In this document: positions 24,513-34,602 of the stretch, piece after piece
Position numbering within the stretch: the first letter of the stretch is position 1
Layout of the letters: each line of letters opens with the position of its first letter
Assembly: GCA_963932465.1 (NCBI GenBank)
Contig: OZ010796.1
Location: forward strand, 75,846,974-75,910,973
Length of the DNA stretch: 64,000 nucleotides
DNA from: Maratus speciosus
Lineage: Eukaryota > Arthropoda > Arachnida > Araneae > Salticidae
Direction: 5' to 3'
Program-made: the position numbers and the translations under genes
The notes under the pieces: model-generated
Told to the model about the DNA's origin: nothing
The model's input: the letters and a program-made list of their open reading frames with translations, nothing else
Databases searched by the model: none

Positions 24513-25738
24513 TGGGGCATTCTCACAATCTTTTGACTTTCGGGAATAAAAATCTGGTGAAATTAAACTTGCTAAAAGAACATTTTAATCTGATAGACGA
24601 ATGCCTTAATGATTCAAAATAAAGAAAAAAAGGTCAACAGCGAAAATATTTTTATTTAACTGAGGTTTAAGTTAAACTTGTGAGTTTAATTTTCCTTACC
24701 ATTTTACCACTATAACTTTTTATTTTCTTCTAAATTTTTACTTTTAATGAATTTGCATAGTACCCACAGGAAATTCAAATAAGAAACCATTTTACTTCTA
24801 TAACTTTTTACTTTCTTCTAAATTTTTACTTATAATGAATTTGCATAGTACCCACAGGATATTCAAATAAGAAATAATAAAAATGTAGTACTTTTCATAC
24901 AGAATTTTTGTATAACATTGTCTTAAAGGGGTGTTAAAGATGGGACGTCAAGGTAAAAAAAGGGAACGGTATAGGAAAAAAGGAATGAAATGGGAAAAGA
25001 AGGAACGGTAAGGAAAATTACCACCTATTTTTAGGCAAATCATGTTAAGACTAAGTGATAGCCACAATGTTCATTGATTTTTAGAAACAGTTGTTAACAT
25101 TGGATTAAATGTATATATATTTTTAATTTATCTCGAAAAGTGCAGGAATAAACCTTGGGGACGGTAAGACTACCAATAAAGCCACAATCTTGAAATTGAT
25201 ATTTAAATGCTGATTTAAATTCTGCAGCAAATTTCCTGTCAAAGAATTTTAGACATTCTTTCTCTAGCATATTTCTGCATGAGAAAAAACTTGAAAAAAA
25301 TTCTGTGGCTGCATCTGTAGTGATTTTCTGTATAAGTTTAGCAAGAGGGATGGTAATTATGAAAAACCCAGGGACAGAGCTCAAAAAATAATATTAACCG
25401 TAAAAATGTGCGCAGGTTAATCTTTTGCTACATATTTATATAAAAAAATTGTCCCAGTTTCGGAAAAAAAATTATATTGAATTACTTTTATTGAAACAAT
25501 TTTATACAGACAGCTCCAAACTTAAAAATCAGCATCAGGGACATGGAACGGTATAGGTGTTTTCCTGGTATTTGTACCCCCAATATCGTCCAAAACTTAT
25601 TTATCTCGTTAATATTGTTATGCAATCATGCAATGGGATGTTCCCCAGTATATGAAATAAAAAAAACACAAAAAAGTGTATTAAAATAAAAATTATTATT
25701 CAGGGGCATAAAAGTCAAAATATTGTGAGAATGCCCCA
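24513..25738. mobile_element. DNA element with TGGGGCATTCTCACAAT ends (unit 5)
   Basis: Copy of 2377-3599. From about 25130 rightwards it gains many private substitutions. The minus-strand frame (25094-25384) has three amino-acid changes from the other units. The right flank still reads TATA. Confidence 0.65.
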
Positions 25739-26004
25739 TATACCATGACATATATCCATATCCATTGATATATATCAATGAACCCTGCCAGTCTGTATGT
25801 TAAATATCCTGTTATTTTTTTAATGAACATTCAGTTATTTGAGCATGAGACTTCTTGTTTTCTCTGCGACTGGTTGGCAATTACTGGTTGAATTTCAGAT
25901 TGAAAAAAGATCAGGAAATGCTGCATGCTTCGAGTCAGTTCTAAATTTCTGCATTTCTATGAGTGAAACAACATTAAAAGAATTATCTTTTTTGTATTTT
26001 TCAG

Positions 26005-26163
26005 TCAAAGAAAAAATTGAAATTGTCTTCACCAAAGACAAAATCATTTCCATCTGATCCTCATTCCATATGTGATAAAGAAGCGGTGATAGAACTAGAA
26101 AAATTAAGTGATTCTGTCGTTGCAGAAATGACTGCAGGTGGATCTGCTCTTCCACCTGAACAG
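26005..26163 (+). CDS. Open 53-codon exon of an unidentified lysine-rich gene
   Basis: The exon lies between a good acceptor (TTTTTGTATTTTTCAG) and a good donor (CAG/GTACAG). It is 159 bp long, so both introns would be phase 0. It reads openly for 53 codons, beginning SKKKLKLSSPKTK and ending TAGGSALPPEQ. The first third is basic and Ser/Lys-rich; the rest is mildly acidic and probably helical. Four array copies upstream share a stop at codon 32, but this one reads GAA there. The family is not recognised. The direction matches the candidate exon at 41807-41969, which is also lysine-rich. It could instead be an old pseudogene piece that happens to be open. Confidence 0.5.
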
Positions 26164-26219
26164 GTACAGTACACGCAAAATAACATTCTTTCATTTATTG
26201 TCTTTATGTAACGTAAGGT

Positions 26220-27061
26220 CAGGGCTCAAAATGTACAGGAGCAAACCAGAACGATGTTCCAATTCATGAAATTGTGACAAATATTGTTCCGGTTCGTGAA
26301 AGTATAGAAAATATTGTTCTGGTTCATGCAATTATTAAAAAATATTATTACAGTGTCAAACATATAGCTTACTATGCTCTGTGTAACATTTTTTTTCTAA
26401 TTATTTAGAATCTTGAATGCATTTTTTTAATTCATTTTTCTATGGTTAAATATAAATTTGCTATACAGTAAAGTCCCAATTATCAGAGTTAATATGGACC
26501 CAGCTTACCTTAGATAAGCAAAAAACTCGTATAAACTGGATTTACCAAATCGTCACCCACTAAGGTGAAGGAATATAAATTTTTGCTTCATTCATTCATT
26601 TTTATGGTATTAGGAACATCTCTTTGATGTTCATTTCTGTTGTAAGAAATACCGGGAATGAATTTGTTTTTTTCAATCGAACTTATACCTTTGAAATGGA
26701 TCATTTTCTTAAGATGGTCTGATGGCTTCCATTATTAGGAAACAGCCATTATAAATCAAGTGTTAGGTGAAGATGAAAGAACAGCCATAAAAATTTAGAA
26801 CTCTGATTTTCTGGTCAGAATGGGGGAAAAGAATAGCCATAATTTTTACGACTGCTCTTTCATCCTCATCTAACACTTGATTTATAATGGCTGCTTCATA
26901 ATAATGGAAGCAGCTGTTTCATAATAATGGAAGCCATCAAGTCCATCAGAAGAAAATAACTCGGATAATCGGGACTTTACTGTAAATTAAAAAAAAAAAA
27001 AAAGTCTACAATAATTTTGAAATAGTGTTCCGGTTTGTGGATTTTTCCATTTCGAGCCCTG
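26220..27061. mobile_element. Short hAT-like element (MITE), interrupted by a pogo-like MITE
   Basis: The left end CAGGGCTCAAAATG pairs with the inverse of the right end, CAGGGCTCGAAATG, followed on both sides by CAAACC(A/G)GAAC. The flanking octamers are CGTAAGGT (26212-26219) and TGTAAGGT (27062-27069), an 8 bp target duplication with one change, as expected for hAT. The left 58 bp also occur at the end of every array unit, so the array breakpoint lies inside this element. Inside it, three ~30 bp units (26253-26341) repeat a GTTC(C/T)GGTTC motif. There is no coding region. Confidence 0.8.
26466..26982. mobile_element. Pogo-like MITE, 517 bp, TA-flanked
   Basis: The ends begin CAGTAAAGTCCCAATTATCA and CAGTAAAGTCCCGATTATCC (inverse of the right end), flanked by TA at 26464-26465 and 26983-26984. 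CAGT ends with TA duplication are typical of pogo/Tigger relatives. The interior is strongly self-complementary: 26700-26780 mirrors 26840-26940 (GGCTTCCATTATTA, ATTATAAATCAAGTGTTAG). There is no reading frame. It is nested in the hAT-like MITE and therefore younger than it. Confidence 0.85.
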
Positions 27062-27267
27062 TGTAAGGTGCACCATAAATAAAATTCAAACTGTAAAATT
27101 TGTTTATAAAAGCGATTTGTCAATGCTGCTTCCTTTATAACAGTAGACATTTGACATTATGACTATTACAGATCATAGAAGCGAAAACAGATGCAGATGA
27201 TATGAAAACAGGAACAGCCTTTTTATTATTATTCTTTCAAACAAAAAAATATATATATATATATTAA

Positions 27268-27783
27268 CTCTCGCAGTACTAAGATGGGGTCAATTTGACC
27301 CCATATGGACATTTTGCAGTTTTTTCCTCATTTAGAATATGTATGATAAAATTATTTTCTTAGGTTTATCCTTTAAAGGTCTCTTTCAATTTTATCTACT
27401 TAGTAAGTTTCCTGTTTATTTGTAAAAATTGCGAATGGGGTCACAGGGACCTTATCTTATGCAATCTGGGAATAAATGAAAGCTTTCTATCATATATCAC
27501 ATTTCAAGAGAGAGAAAGATAATTTTTGGCAACCTGCCAAATGTAGTTTGCTGTGGGTGCAACATTACCATGCAAACGAGTGTAAGCCCCTCCTTCATTT
27601 CGTTATTTCTTTGTTCTGGTGTTCAGTTGTGTGTAAATTTCGCTATTCAATGAAATAAATTGTCACATGGTATGGACATTATAATTACTTAGAGGGGAGA
27701 GGGGCCAAATTACCTATCTATAGGGTCAGCCCTTTTTTAATCTTAGGCATTTAAGTAATATTTTGATCTTAGCACTGTAAGGG
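27268..27783. mobile_element. PiggyBac-like MITE, 516 bp, TTAA-flanked
   Basis: TTAA occurs on both sides (27264-27267 and 27784-27787). The ends CTCTCGCAGTACTAAGAT and CCCTTACAGTGCTAAGAT (inverse of the right end) agree at most positions. Just inside the left end is the perfect palindrome GGGGTCAATTTGACCCC. TTAA duplication with CYC-starting ends is the piggyBac signature. No transposase is recognised; the 60-codon plus-strand frame at 27476 shows no domain. Confidence 0.75.
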
Positions 27784-27830
27784 TTAATATTACTCTTTTT
27801 AAAAATATTTGCTATGATTACAGATATGGC

Positions 27831-27872
27831 AGATTATTATTTTTATTATTATTATTATTATTATTTTTTTTT
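27831..27872. repeat. (ATT)n microsatellite with poly-T
   Basis: About ten ATT units followed by a T run, directly before the hAT element. Confidence 0.9.
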
Positions 27873-28568
27873 TTTTGAAGTAGAAGGTCGAACTTGACAG
27901 AGTCGTATACTTATTTGAGATTTATCAAAATATTTTTGAACTGCTTGTGTAAAAGCAGGGTTAGAAATTAGCGGTCGTTAGTCGCCAAATGCAACTAAAT
28001 TATTGCATTTGATGACTAGACAATTATACCTAGTCGTCAAATTTGACGACTAGCTTTTTCCCACTTTAATTTTTGTTTAAAAAACGCTCTCATTCTTTAG
28101 CGCAAGGGTTTTTTTTTTTTTTTTTTTTTTACATAGTCGTTTTGTCACGTCTGAAATAGCCTGTTTCTTTCTTTGTTATTCTTTTTTTTCCTTCTTTTTC
28201 AAACACATGCTACTGTCCATTCTTTTATGGAAAACAGGTGTTCTTCACGTGCGTGCAGTGGGGGGGGGTGGGGGGTTCAATAGGATTTGTCAATCACCTC
28301 CTAGCTGACTTCTTTTTAACCAGTAACTGATAAAACTGACCAGAGTGACACCTGTCTCTAAAAAGCTTGCGCACTTAGTTCAAAAGCCTGGTTTAAAACT
28401 GCTATGCACCTGTCAATCACCTCTAAGCTAACTTGATTTTAACCAATAACTAATAAAACTTACCTTAAAAACCACACCCTTAAAATTATTGCACTACTTG
28501 TTTGAAAGCATGGTTTAAAATTGATATTTGAGTTCAGTATAGCTTCTAAATGACACGAGTGTTTAAAA

Positions 28569-31500
28569 ATGGCGAAACGCGATATAACTTCGTTTTTTTC
28601 CTTACCATTTCCAAATAAACATTTGAAAATCGAAAATAAAGAACCGCTAGATTCTAACAATGAGAATTCTAAATTAATTTGCAAAGAAGTCAGCAATTCA
28701 ACATTCCTAAAATGGAAAAAAGAGCACCCATGGCTCATTCAAGAAGAAAATTTGATGCTATGTACCCTATGTAAAGAATATGCTAAACCGGAAGAGACAA
28801 ACTTTGTTAATGGATGTCCAGCATTGAGATATGAAATGGTAAGTAATTTCATTCTAAGAATAATTTGTTCTGTTATTATTTTTCTTTTATAAAATAATAT
28901 TCACTGTCACTCATCTCTCCACTGAGTAAATTGCAAAATCGGGAACTATCAATTACTTGAACCTATTACTTAGCTTTATCGCCGATAATGTGAATTGAAA
29001 TTAATTTCAAATTTCACTCACAATATTATCTACTTTGCATATTTTTTTTCCTAAGTTGATTATTCAGAAATACTATCAAATGCGGCATTTTGAACCTAAT
29101 TTCCGACGTCGCAATTCGGGAAAGTCGAAAAGTGTCGTCATGTGACACGAATCGCGATAAATAATTTATTTCCCAAAAACGAAAAACTCATCGGAACCAC
29201 CTATCAGAAATAAATTGTTACTTTACGTGATATGTTCGTAAATATTTAAAATAAAATGCCCTAAAAAAATTTTAAATATTTTAAAATAAATAAAAAAATA
29301 ATTAAATTTGAAAATAATTTCTAAAAGATGTATTTACCAAATATGGAAAACGCTATTCGATTACATTAGTTTCTTGGTAAGAAATCAACTCCCAATTTCA
29401 TGCATTCTTAAACAAAAACTAATTTAATTTAGAAAGTAACTTTGTATCTTAGAACAGCCGTGCACAAGTAGCCTCATTATAATTTGTTTTTCCCTCTTTA
29501 AAGCGAGAGCAACTATTGAAATTCTATTCATATTCAACCTCACATATAAAAAGAACTCTGCAAATGTTTCAGCGGAAAAAAGAAATTATTGCACTGCAAG
29601 CAAACAAAATAAGTATACAAAAGAAAAATAAATGAAAAGCCAGCTCTGCTTGTGCTTTTCCTTACTATTAAAAAAAAAAAAAAAAAAAAAGATATCTTCG
29701 TTGTTAATGGAGGGATTTTCTTGAAATTTTCAGCAAGTTGCAAACATAGTAAATTACGCAGTGAAACAAATTTTTATTATAATGTAATAAGTGATTAGAA
29801 AATTAGAGCCTCTACAAAAATCACCCACTATAGAACAAATCTAAAGAAGAACCAATGCGGTTTGTTTTGTTTACTTAAACACCGTGAGGTTGGAAACGTT
29901 ATCAAAATAAGATGATCTGCTTTGGATGGATAACATTTTATTATGCAGAAAGAAACTGTGTGGAGATTTTTTTTTTTTTTTTTTTTTTTTTCGTATTCTA
30001 TTTTAAAAACATCCATTATCTGTTAAGCATGCAGGATAATTGGCAATAGCCGTAATTATTAAGGATTGAATTGATGGAAACGGAATTTCGGCGTTCTTTC
30101 TCTTTTCGGCCGAAAACAAAAACATTGGAACTTTTTTTAAAGTAATCAGTAATCAATACATACATAATTATTAATTATATGTTTTTATTAAATTTATATA
30201 ATTATTAATTATACATGCTTATTAAATATTTATAACTATTAATTATAAGTGTGGCCAAAATTGGCTCTGAGTGCCTTAGTCCCAAAATTTTTTATTTTGG
30301 GATATAAATAAAAAAATTATAATTCCATATAAAATAAAACGTAATTAATTTATCAACGAATACAGAAATATTTTCTAATTACAAGAATTTTATTTATACT
30401 TTAAAAATATTTTGATTTTAGGTATACATACAATGTAGGTTTATTTTTTATAATACTGTTTGTAAATGATTATATGTTATACTAGAACTTTCTCAAAGAA
30501 TATTCAAAACAGTTCTGTAGTTTCAAACTAAAAATTCTCTATTTTTTTTTAAGGCTGCAGCTTTTAATGAGCGCGTAAAACAGTTTAGGCAAATATGTGT
30601 TGCTTGCTTTATAATTTGCATTCACGTCTGAGTCAGTCATGACTGATAATTATAAACAATGGAATTCATAGCAATAGTCTCATTTCAGCCGTGAGTAAAG
30701 TTGAAAATATTCGAAAGAAGATTTGGAATACACAATCTCTGTCGAGTTTTGGTCCGATTTCATTTTCGGCAAAACTTGGATTTTAGGCCGAAAATGAAAT
30801 GAAAGTTTCGGCCGGTCGATTTCTAATTATTATTGTGTCAGAACATTCGGCCTAGAATAATATACTACCAAAAAATTGATAATATTTCCAGTAATTGAAT
30901 AATCAATAGTACAAATTTTATATCCTCATTAGTTTTGGATTAAAATTCTACCAAGAGAAATATATATATATATATATATATTTTTTAATGTATAATTTAA
31001 TAAAAGATTTACTTTTTTAGGGGGGAGAGAGGGATAAGTAGCATACTGTAATTTTATTTTGTTTTGCAACATCTCTATGTAGGTGAATAAATAACTTAAA
31101 ATTAATAAGAAAAATTAAGTCATTTTTAAATTTTTCATCATTTTTACAGCGCATAAAAAATATTTAATTAAAAAGTTCTGGCCTTTTTAAAAAAATTAAT
31201 GAATTTTATTTTGAGTTTGTATTAAAATATTATTTTTTTTTCAGGTAAAAAAGCATAGTATGTCTGCTACGCATTATAATTCTTGCAAAGCAAAATTAGC
31301 CAAAGATAATCCATCTAAAGCACCACTGATGTCTGCAGTTAAGAAAATGGATTCCCAATTACTTTCGAATATGGAAAAGCTCTTCAATACAGCATATCTA
31401 ATTGCTAAAGAGGATTATGCTTTTGATGACTTTCCCAGTTTATGTGCACTCCAACAAAAAAATGGAATAAAGTTTGGCAACACATATGTGAATGATAAAG

Positions 31501-33068
31501 CAGCTAAACAATTCGTTAAATATATTGCAGAAAGCATGAGATCAGAAATTAAAGAACAGTTTTCTTCAATTGATTTTTTTTCTATGATGGCTGATGGATC
31601 CACTGACAGGGCAACAATATCATCAGAAATAATATATGTTTATTATTTGTATGAAGGAGATGTAAGATGTACTTTTATTGGTTTGAAAGAATGCGAAAAT
31701 GAATGTGCTTCTGGAATAAAATCCACAATAGAAACTGCTGTACAAGAATTTATACCAGATTGGAAGGAAAAACTGGTTGCAGTCAGTTTTGATGGTGCTA
31801 GCGTAAACATGGGACCTGTTTCTGGTATTGTCAAATTAATGGAGGACGACTGTGGAGATTTAGCAACAGTTCACTGTGTAGCACACAGATTAGAGCTAGC
31901 TTTAGCTGATGCACTAAAATGTGTGAGGTATGTTACTAATGTTGAAGACACAATTAAAGGAATTTATTCCTTTTACCACAACAGTGCCAAATGTACAAGG
32001 GAACTTAAATCGCTCTCCGAAATCCTTGATGAAAAAGTTTTGCGGCCTGTTGGTTTGCATGGCATTCGATGGTTGCAATCACGGCATCGAGCTGTTCAGG
32101 TTCTTATTAAGAACTGGCATGCAGTTATAATTCATATGGAACAGGTTGTTGCTGCTGAAAAAGAAAAGACAGAATGTGCAAAATTAAGAGGATATTTAAA
32201 AACCTTGAAATGTGAAAGATTTTTGAATTTCCTTCATTTATATGAAGATATTTCTCACATTCTTGCAAGACTTTCTGAAACTTTTCAGCAAAAGTTCTTG
32301 CTTCTGAGCGATTTTTTTGTAAAGTTTGAATCTAGTAAAGAAAGACTTTCAAAAATGATTTCTGAAGATGCAAAAAGCCTTCAGGAGTTTAAAAATGCCC
32401 AGAGTTTTCAAGGTACTGAAGTAAAGTATAAAGATATAACACTGTCTCGGAATGATTCGAATTTACGTTTGTTTGAAGAAGACCGGAGAAAGCTTATAAC
32501 TGAAATAATAGAATCTTTAAATAAACGGTTCTATAATATGACAAATGAAACCATCTTTGCAAATTTAAAAATATTTGACCCATGCTCCCTTTATGAATTG
32601 AAAGAAGATGATGAGAACAAAGTTAATAATCAATTAGAAGAACTCATAAATAATCTTCCACACAATGTAAGAAAAAACATTAATAAAGATGCATTAATCG
32701 AGGAATTCTCTGACTATAAAATGTGGACTAAAGATAAGTTAAATATTCCATGCAAAGCTGCTTGGCAGCGATTAATCGCAGAATCCAAATCTAATACGAG
32801 TTTTTATAACATCAGGAAAATTTTGGAATTTGTTATGGTTCTTCCCTTGAGCATTGCTGAATGTGAAAGGGGTTTCAGCCAACTTAATCTTATTAAGACA
32901 AACACAAGGAATCGTTTGTCACTGAATTTGATCAATGACATTCTTTTAATAAAACTGTATGGACCAACATTAGATAATTTCAATCCACAAAAAGCCATTA
33001 ATTTATGGTACTCTGATGTAACACTCGGTCGAGTTAGGAGGCCTGATTTTAAAAATTTAACGAGTTAG
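28569..33068 (+). CDS. hAT-family transposase, two exons (28569-28838, 31245-33068)
   Basis: Exon 1 encodes 90 residues and ends at ATG/GTAAGT. Exon 2 starts after TTTTTTTTCAG and runs 607 residues to TAG; the phase 0 join gives 697 residues. The join rebuilds a BED/TTF-like zinc finger: Cys pair in LCTLC (exon 1, ~residue 67) and the His pair in KKHSMSATH (exon 2, ~residues 93-101). Residues ~190-330 match the hAT core seen in ZNF862/KIAA1586-like proteins: MMADGSTDRAT and VAVSFDGASVNMG carry the acidic catalytic candidates, followed by HCVAHRLELALADA. The C-terminal hAT dimerisation region contains LPLSIAECERGFSQLN. It would cut and paste the surrounding element in the nucleus. The length suits an intact hAT transposase. 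A host-domesticated role is possible but less likely, given the clean flanking duplication. Confidence 0.92.
28839..31244 (+). other. Intron of the hAT transposase, 2406 bp
   Basis: AT-rich non-coding DNA bounded by GTAAGT and TTCAG. It contains several long T or A runs (29670, 29965) and a (TA)n stretch at 30960-30982. A weak inverted pair at ~30088-30117 and ~30775-30820, rich in TTTTCGGCCGAAAA-like sequence, may mark a nested element. No exon is seen inside. Confidence 0.8.
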
Positions 33069-33459
33069 GAGGCCTGATTTTAATTCACGATATTATTTTA
33101 ATTTTTGTATTCTTTGTTTGTGATTTTTGTATTCATATAAGCTATATAAAAATAATTAGTTAAACATTTTTCTAGCATCCATATGTTGTAGTTTAATCAA
33201 ATTTTACTGTTTTATAGAAAACCAGTTTTTACTTTGTTTTAGTGATTAACAATGATAGTGTTTTTAATATATACCCCCTTACCCTTAACACATAAAAATG
33301 GGAACAATATTAATGTTAACACGGTTGTGAAAAGAAATGAGAAAATACGATACAACGTAAAATTGCAACCATGAAATGCAGTTTGGCGCCTAGAAAATAA
33401 ATTGTAGGCGTCATTTGACGCCTTACTTAAAAATCCCAATTTCTAACCCTGTGTAAAAG

Positions 33460-33936
33460 AAAACAGCCAACAAATATTTACAGTTTTAGCTTTTAGTTCA
33501 ATGAGAAATGACATTGCTCATTTAACTAAATTTGTCAAAATTTAGCAAAGAATTAAAACCTATCTATAAACTAAATGTTTATAGAATTCTAGTTATTAGT
33601 AGAATTCTTATTTTTGTAAAGGGCATAATGGGATTGCATTTGAAAAAAGCATTAAAAAATACTTTTCATCAAAATAATAAACTTAACATCAAAATAATAA
33701 ATTTTGATTGTTGTTAAATATTATCTGTTCATGTATTTGCTGTGCTTTTATAATAAACACCAACTGAAATTAAATAGGAAAATGTTAATGAAACACATTT
33801 ACCATATTTTTATAAAAAGAAAGCATATTTGTAATAACAAAAAAAAATTTTTAGAGTGTGTTCAATAATAAAAAACATTGTAATCTGTTATTGTAACAAA
33901 TTTCCAGTTATTGTGACAAATTTCCAAGTTATTGTG
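33460..33936. other. AT-rich stretch, nothing recognised
   Basis: Non-coding, without inverted ends or a convincing reading frame. A short direct repeat (AACATCAAAATAATAAA-like) lies near 33670-33705. Confidence 0.6.
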
Positions 33937-34089
33937 TTATCTTGTTTTTATTTTATTTCTAAAAGGTGAGTGTCATGGTACTGGTTTAAAAAATATCATT
34001 AATTGTTGACATGAAAAAATTGAATCTCCCGAAAAATACATCAGGGGATTCTCAGGGGATTTTTTCTTGAAAAATGAGTATGAATCCTG
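33937..34089. mobile_element. Solitary 153 bp right end of the array's outer element
   Basis: This segment matches 1888-2040 over its whole length without length change, with about ten substitutions. It ends at the same GAGTATGAATCCTG terminus. The left border begins within TTATCTTGTTTTTATT. It is an independent dispersed copy, outside the array, of the element that interrupts the 75 bp minisatellite. Confidence 0.8.
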
Positions 34090-34402
34090 AACACGTAAGT
34101 ATCTTTGGTTTAACAAATAATGGTTAAAAATATTTTTTTCTGGCATATGAATTAATGTATGAGCATCAATATATAAATAATTCAATTTAGAAATACCAAT
34201 CAGCAGTTAATTATACTAAAAACACATACATGTTAAAATAACAGTAAATTTTCATTTCAATACTTTTTATTTCATATAAAATGATAATATGTATAATTCT
34301 CAAAAAAATATACATAATGGAAAATATTTAGGAGGAAAAAGAGCCATAAAACATATTTTTTTGAAATATGGCAGAAATATGGCCAGCCCTGGCTGGCTGT
34401 CG

Positions 34403-34474
34403 GCCCAGTTAGCTTAAATGGAAAAGCATTGGCCTTGTAAGCCAAGGATCTGGGTTCGATTCCCGGCCTGGGCA
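34403..34474 (+). tRNA. tRNA-Thr (UGU)-like gene
   Basis: A 72 nt cloverleaf can be drawn. The acceptor GCCCAGT pairs with CCTGGGC at six of seven positions; the D stem is GCTT/AAGC; the anticodon stem TTGGC/GCCAA is perfect, with loop CTTGTAA (anticodon TGT); the T stem is CTGGG/CCCGG. The B box GGTTCGATTCC is canonical, and a T6 terminator follows one base after the discriminator A. A tRNA-derived SINE head or a dead copy is possible, because one acceptor pair is mismatched and copies of such sequences are common in arthropods. No SINE tail is recognised downstream. Confidence 0.6.
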
Positions 34475-34602
34475 TTTTTTCGCTCAGTTGGAAATATTCA
34501 ATTCGAATAAAACAAATATTTATTATTATGAAGAGGGTGAACCCAGTCATTTAAGATCGTTGCCGGATGTAGATAAATACTGTAATAGAAAGAATATTCA
34601 TT

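Larger units (their letters stand above)
1..26277. repeat. Macro-tandem array, unit ~5.53 kb, dimeric higher-order structure
   Basis: The same ~5.5 kb sequence recurs head to tail. The marker CATTACCTTTGGCAGCATAT occurs at 1, 5533, 11069, 16601 and 22136. The unit junction (ATTGTGA joined to ATGTAAATG) falls at 4143, 9680, 15209 and 20746, and the last unit instead runs into other DNA after 26277. The units differ mostly by point changes and poly-A/T length, so the amplification is recent. The array enters from the left edge, so its total length is unknown. Each unit is a mosaic of a ~75 bp minisatellite, nested DNA transposons and a copied exon. Confidence 0.97.
20747..26277. repeat. Array unit 5 (last unit, type A body, joined to flank)
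   Basis: Last unit. Its type A bases match units 1 and 3. The right-hand ~700 bp has many private differences, including an open exon at 26005-26163 and an extra ATT near 25697. That fits this being the ancestral flank-joined copy rather than a member of the homogenised array. The sequence continues past 26277 into the rest of a short hAT-like element that the other units lack. Confidence 0.93.
27956..33451 (+). mobile_element. Complete autonomous-looking hAT transposon, 5496 bp
   Basis: Both ends read CAGGGTTAGAAATT (14 bp, inverted). The flanks are a perfect 8 bp target duplication, TGTAAAAG, at 27948-27955 and 33452-33459. The subterminal regions carry repeated GTCGTCAAATTTGACGAC-type palindromes on the left (~27972-28055) and GGCGTCAAATGACGCC-type ones on the right (~33408-33424); such motifs bind transposase in other hAT elements. 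Inside is a two-exon transposase gene without visible damage. The perfect duplication and open frame point to a recent insertion. Confidence 0.95.

Noticed and set aside
1..26277. The array as an rDNA or histone-type functional repeat
   Set aside because: No rRNA-like, 5S, snRNA or histone sequence was found in the unit. Content is transposons, minisatellite and one decayed exon.
34272..34550. Minus-strand 92-codon frame over the tRNA-like gene
   Set aside because: Its middle is simply the reverse translation of the tRNA sequence, a known false protein.
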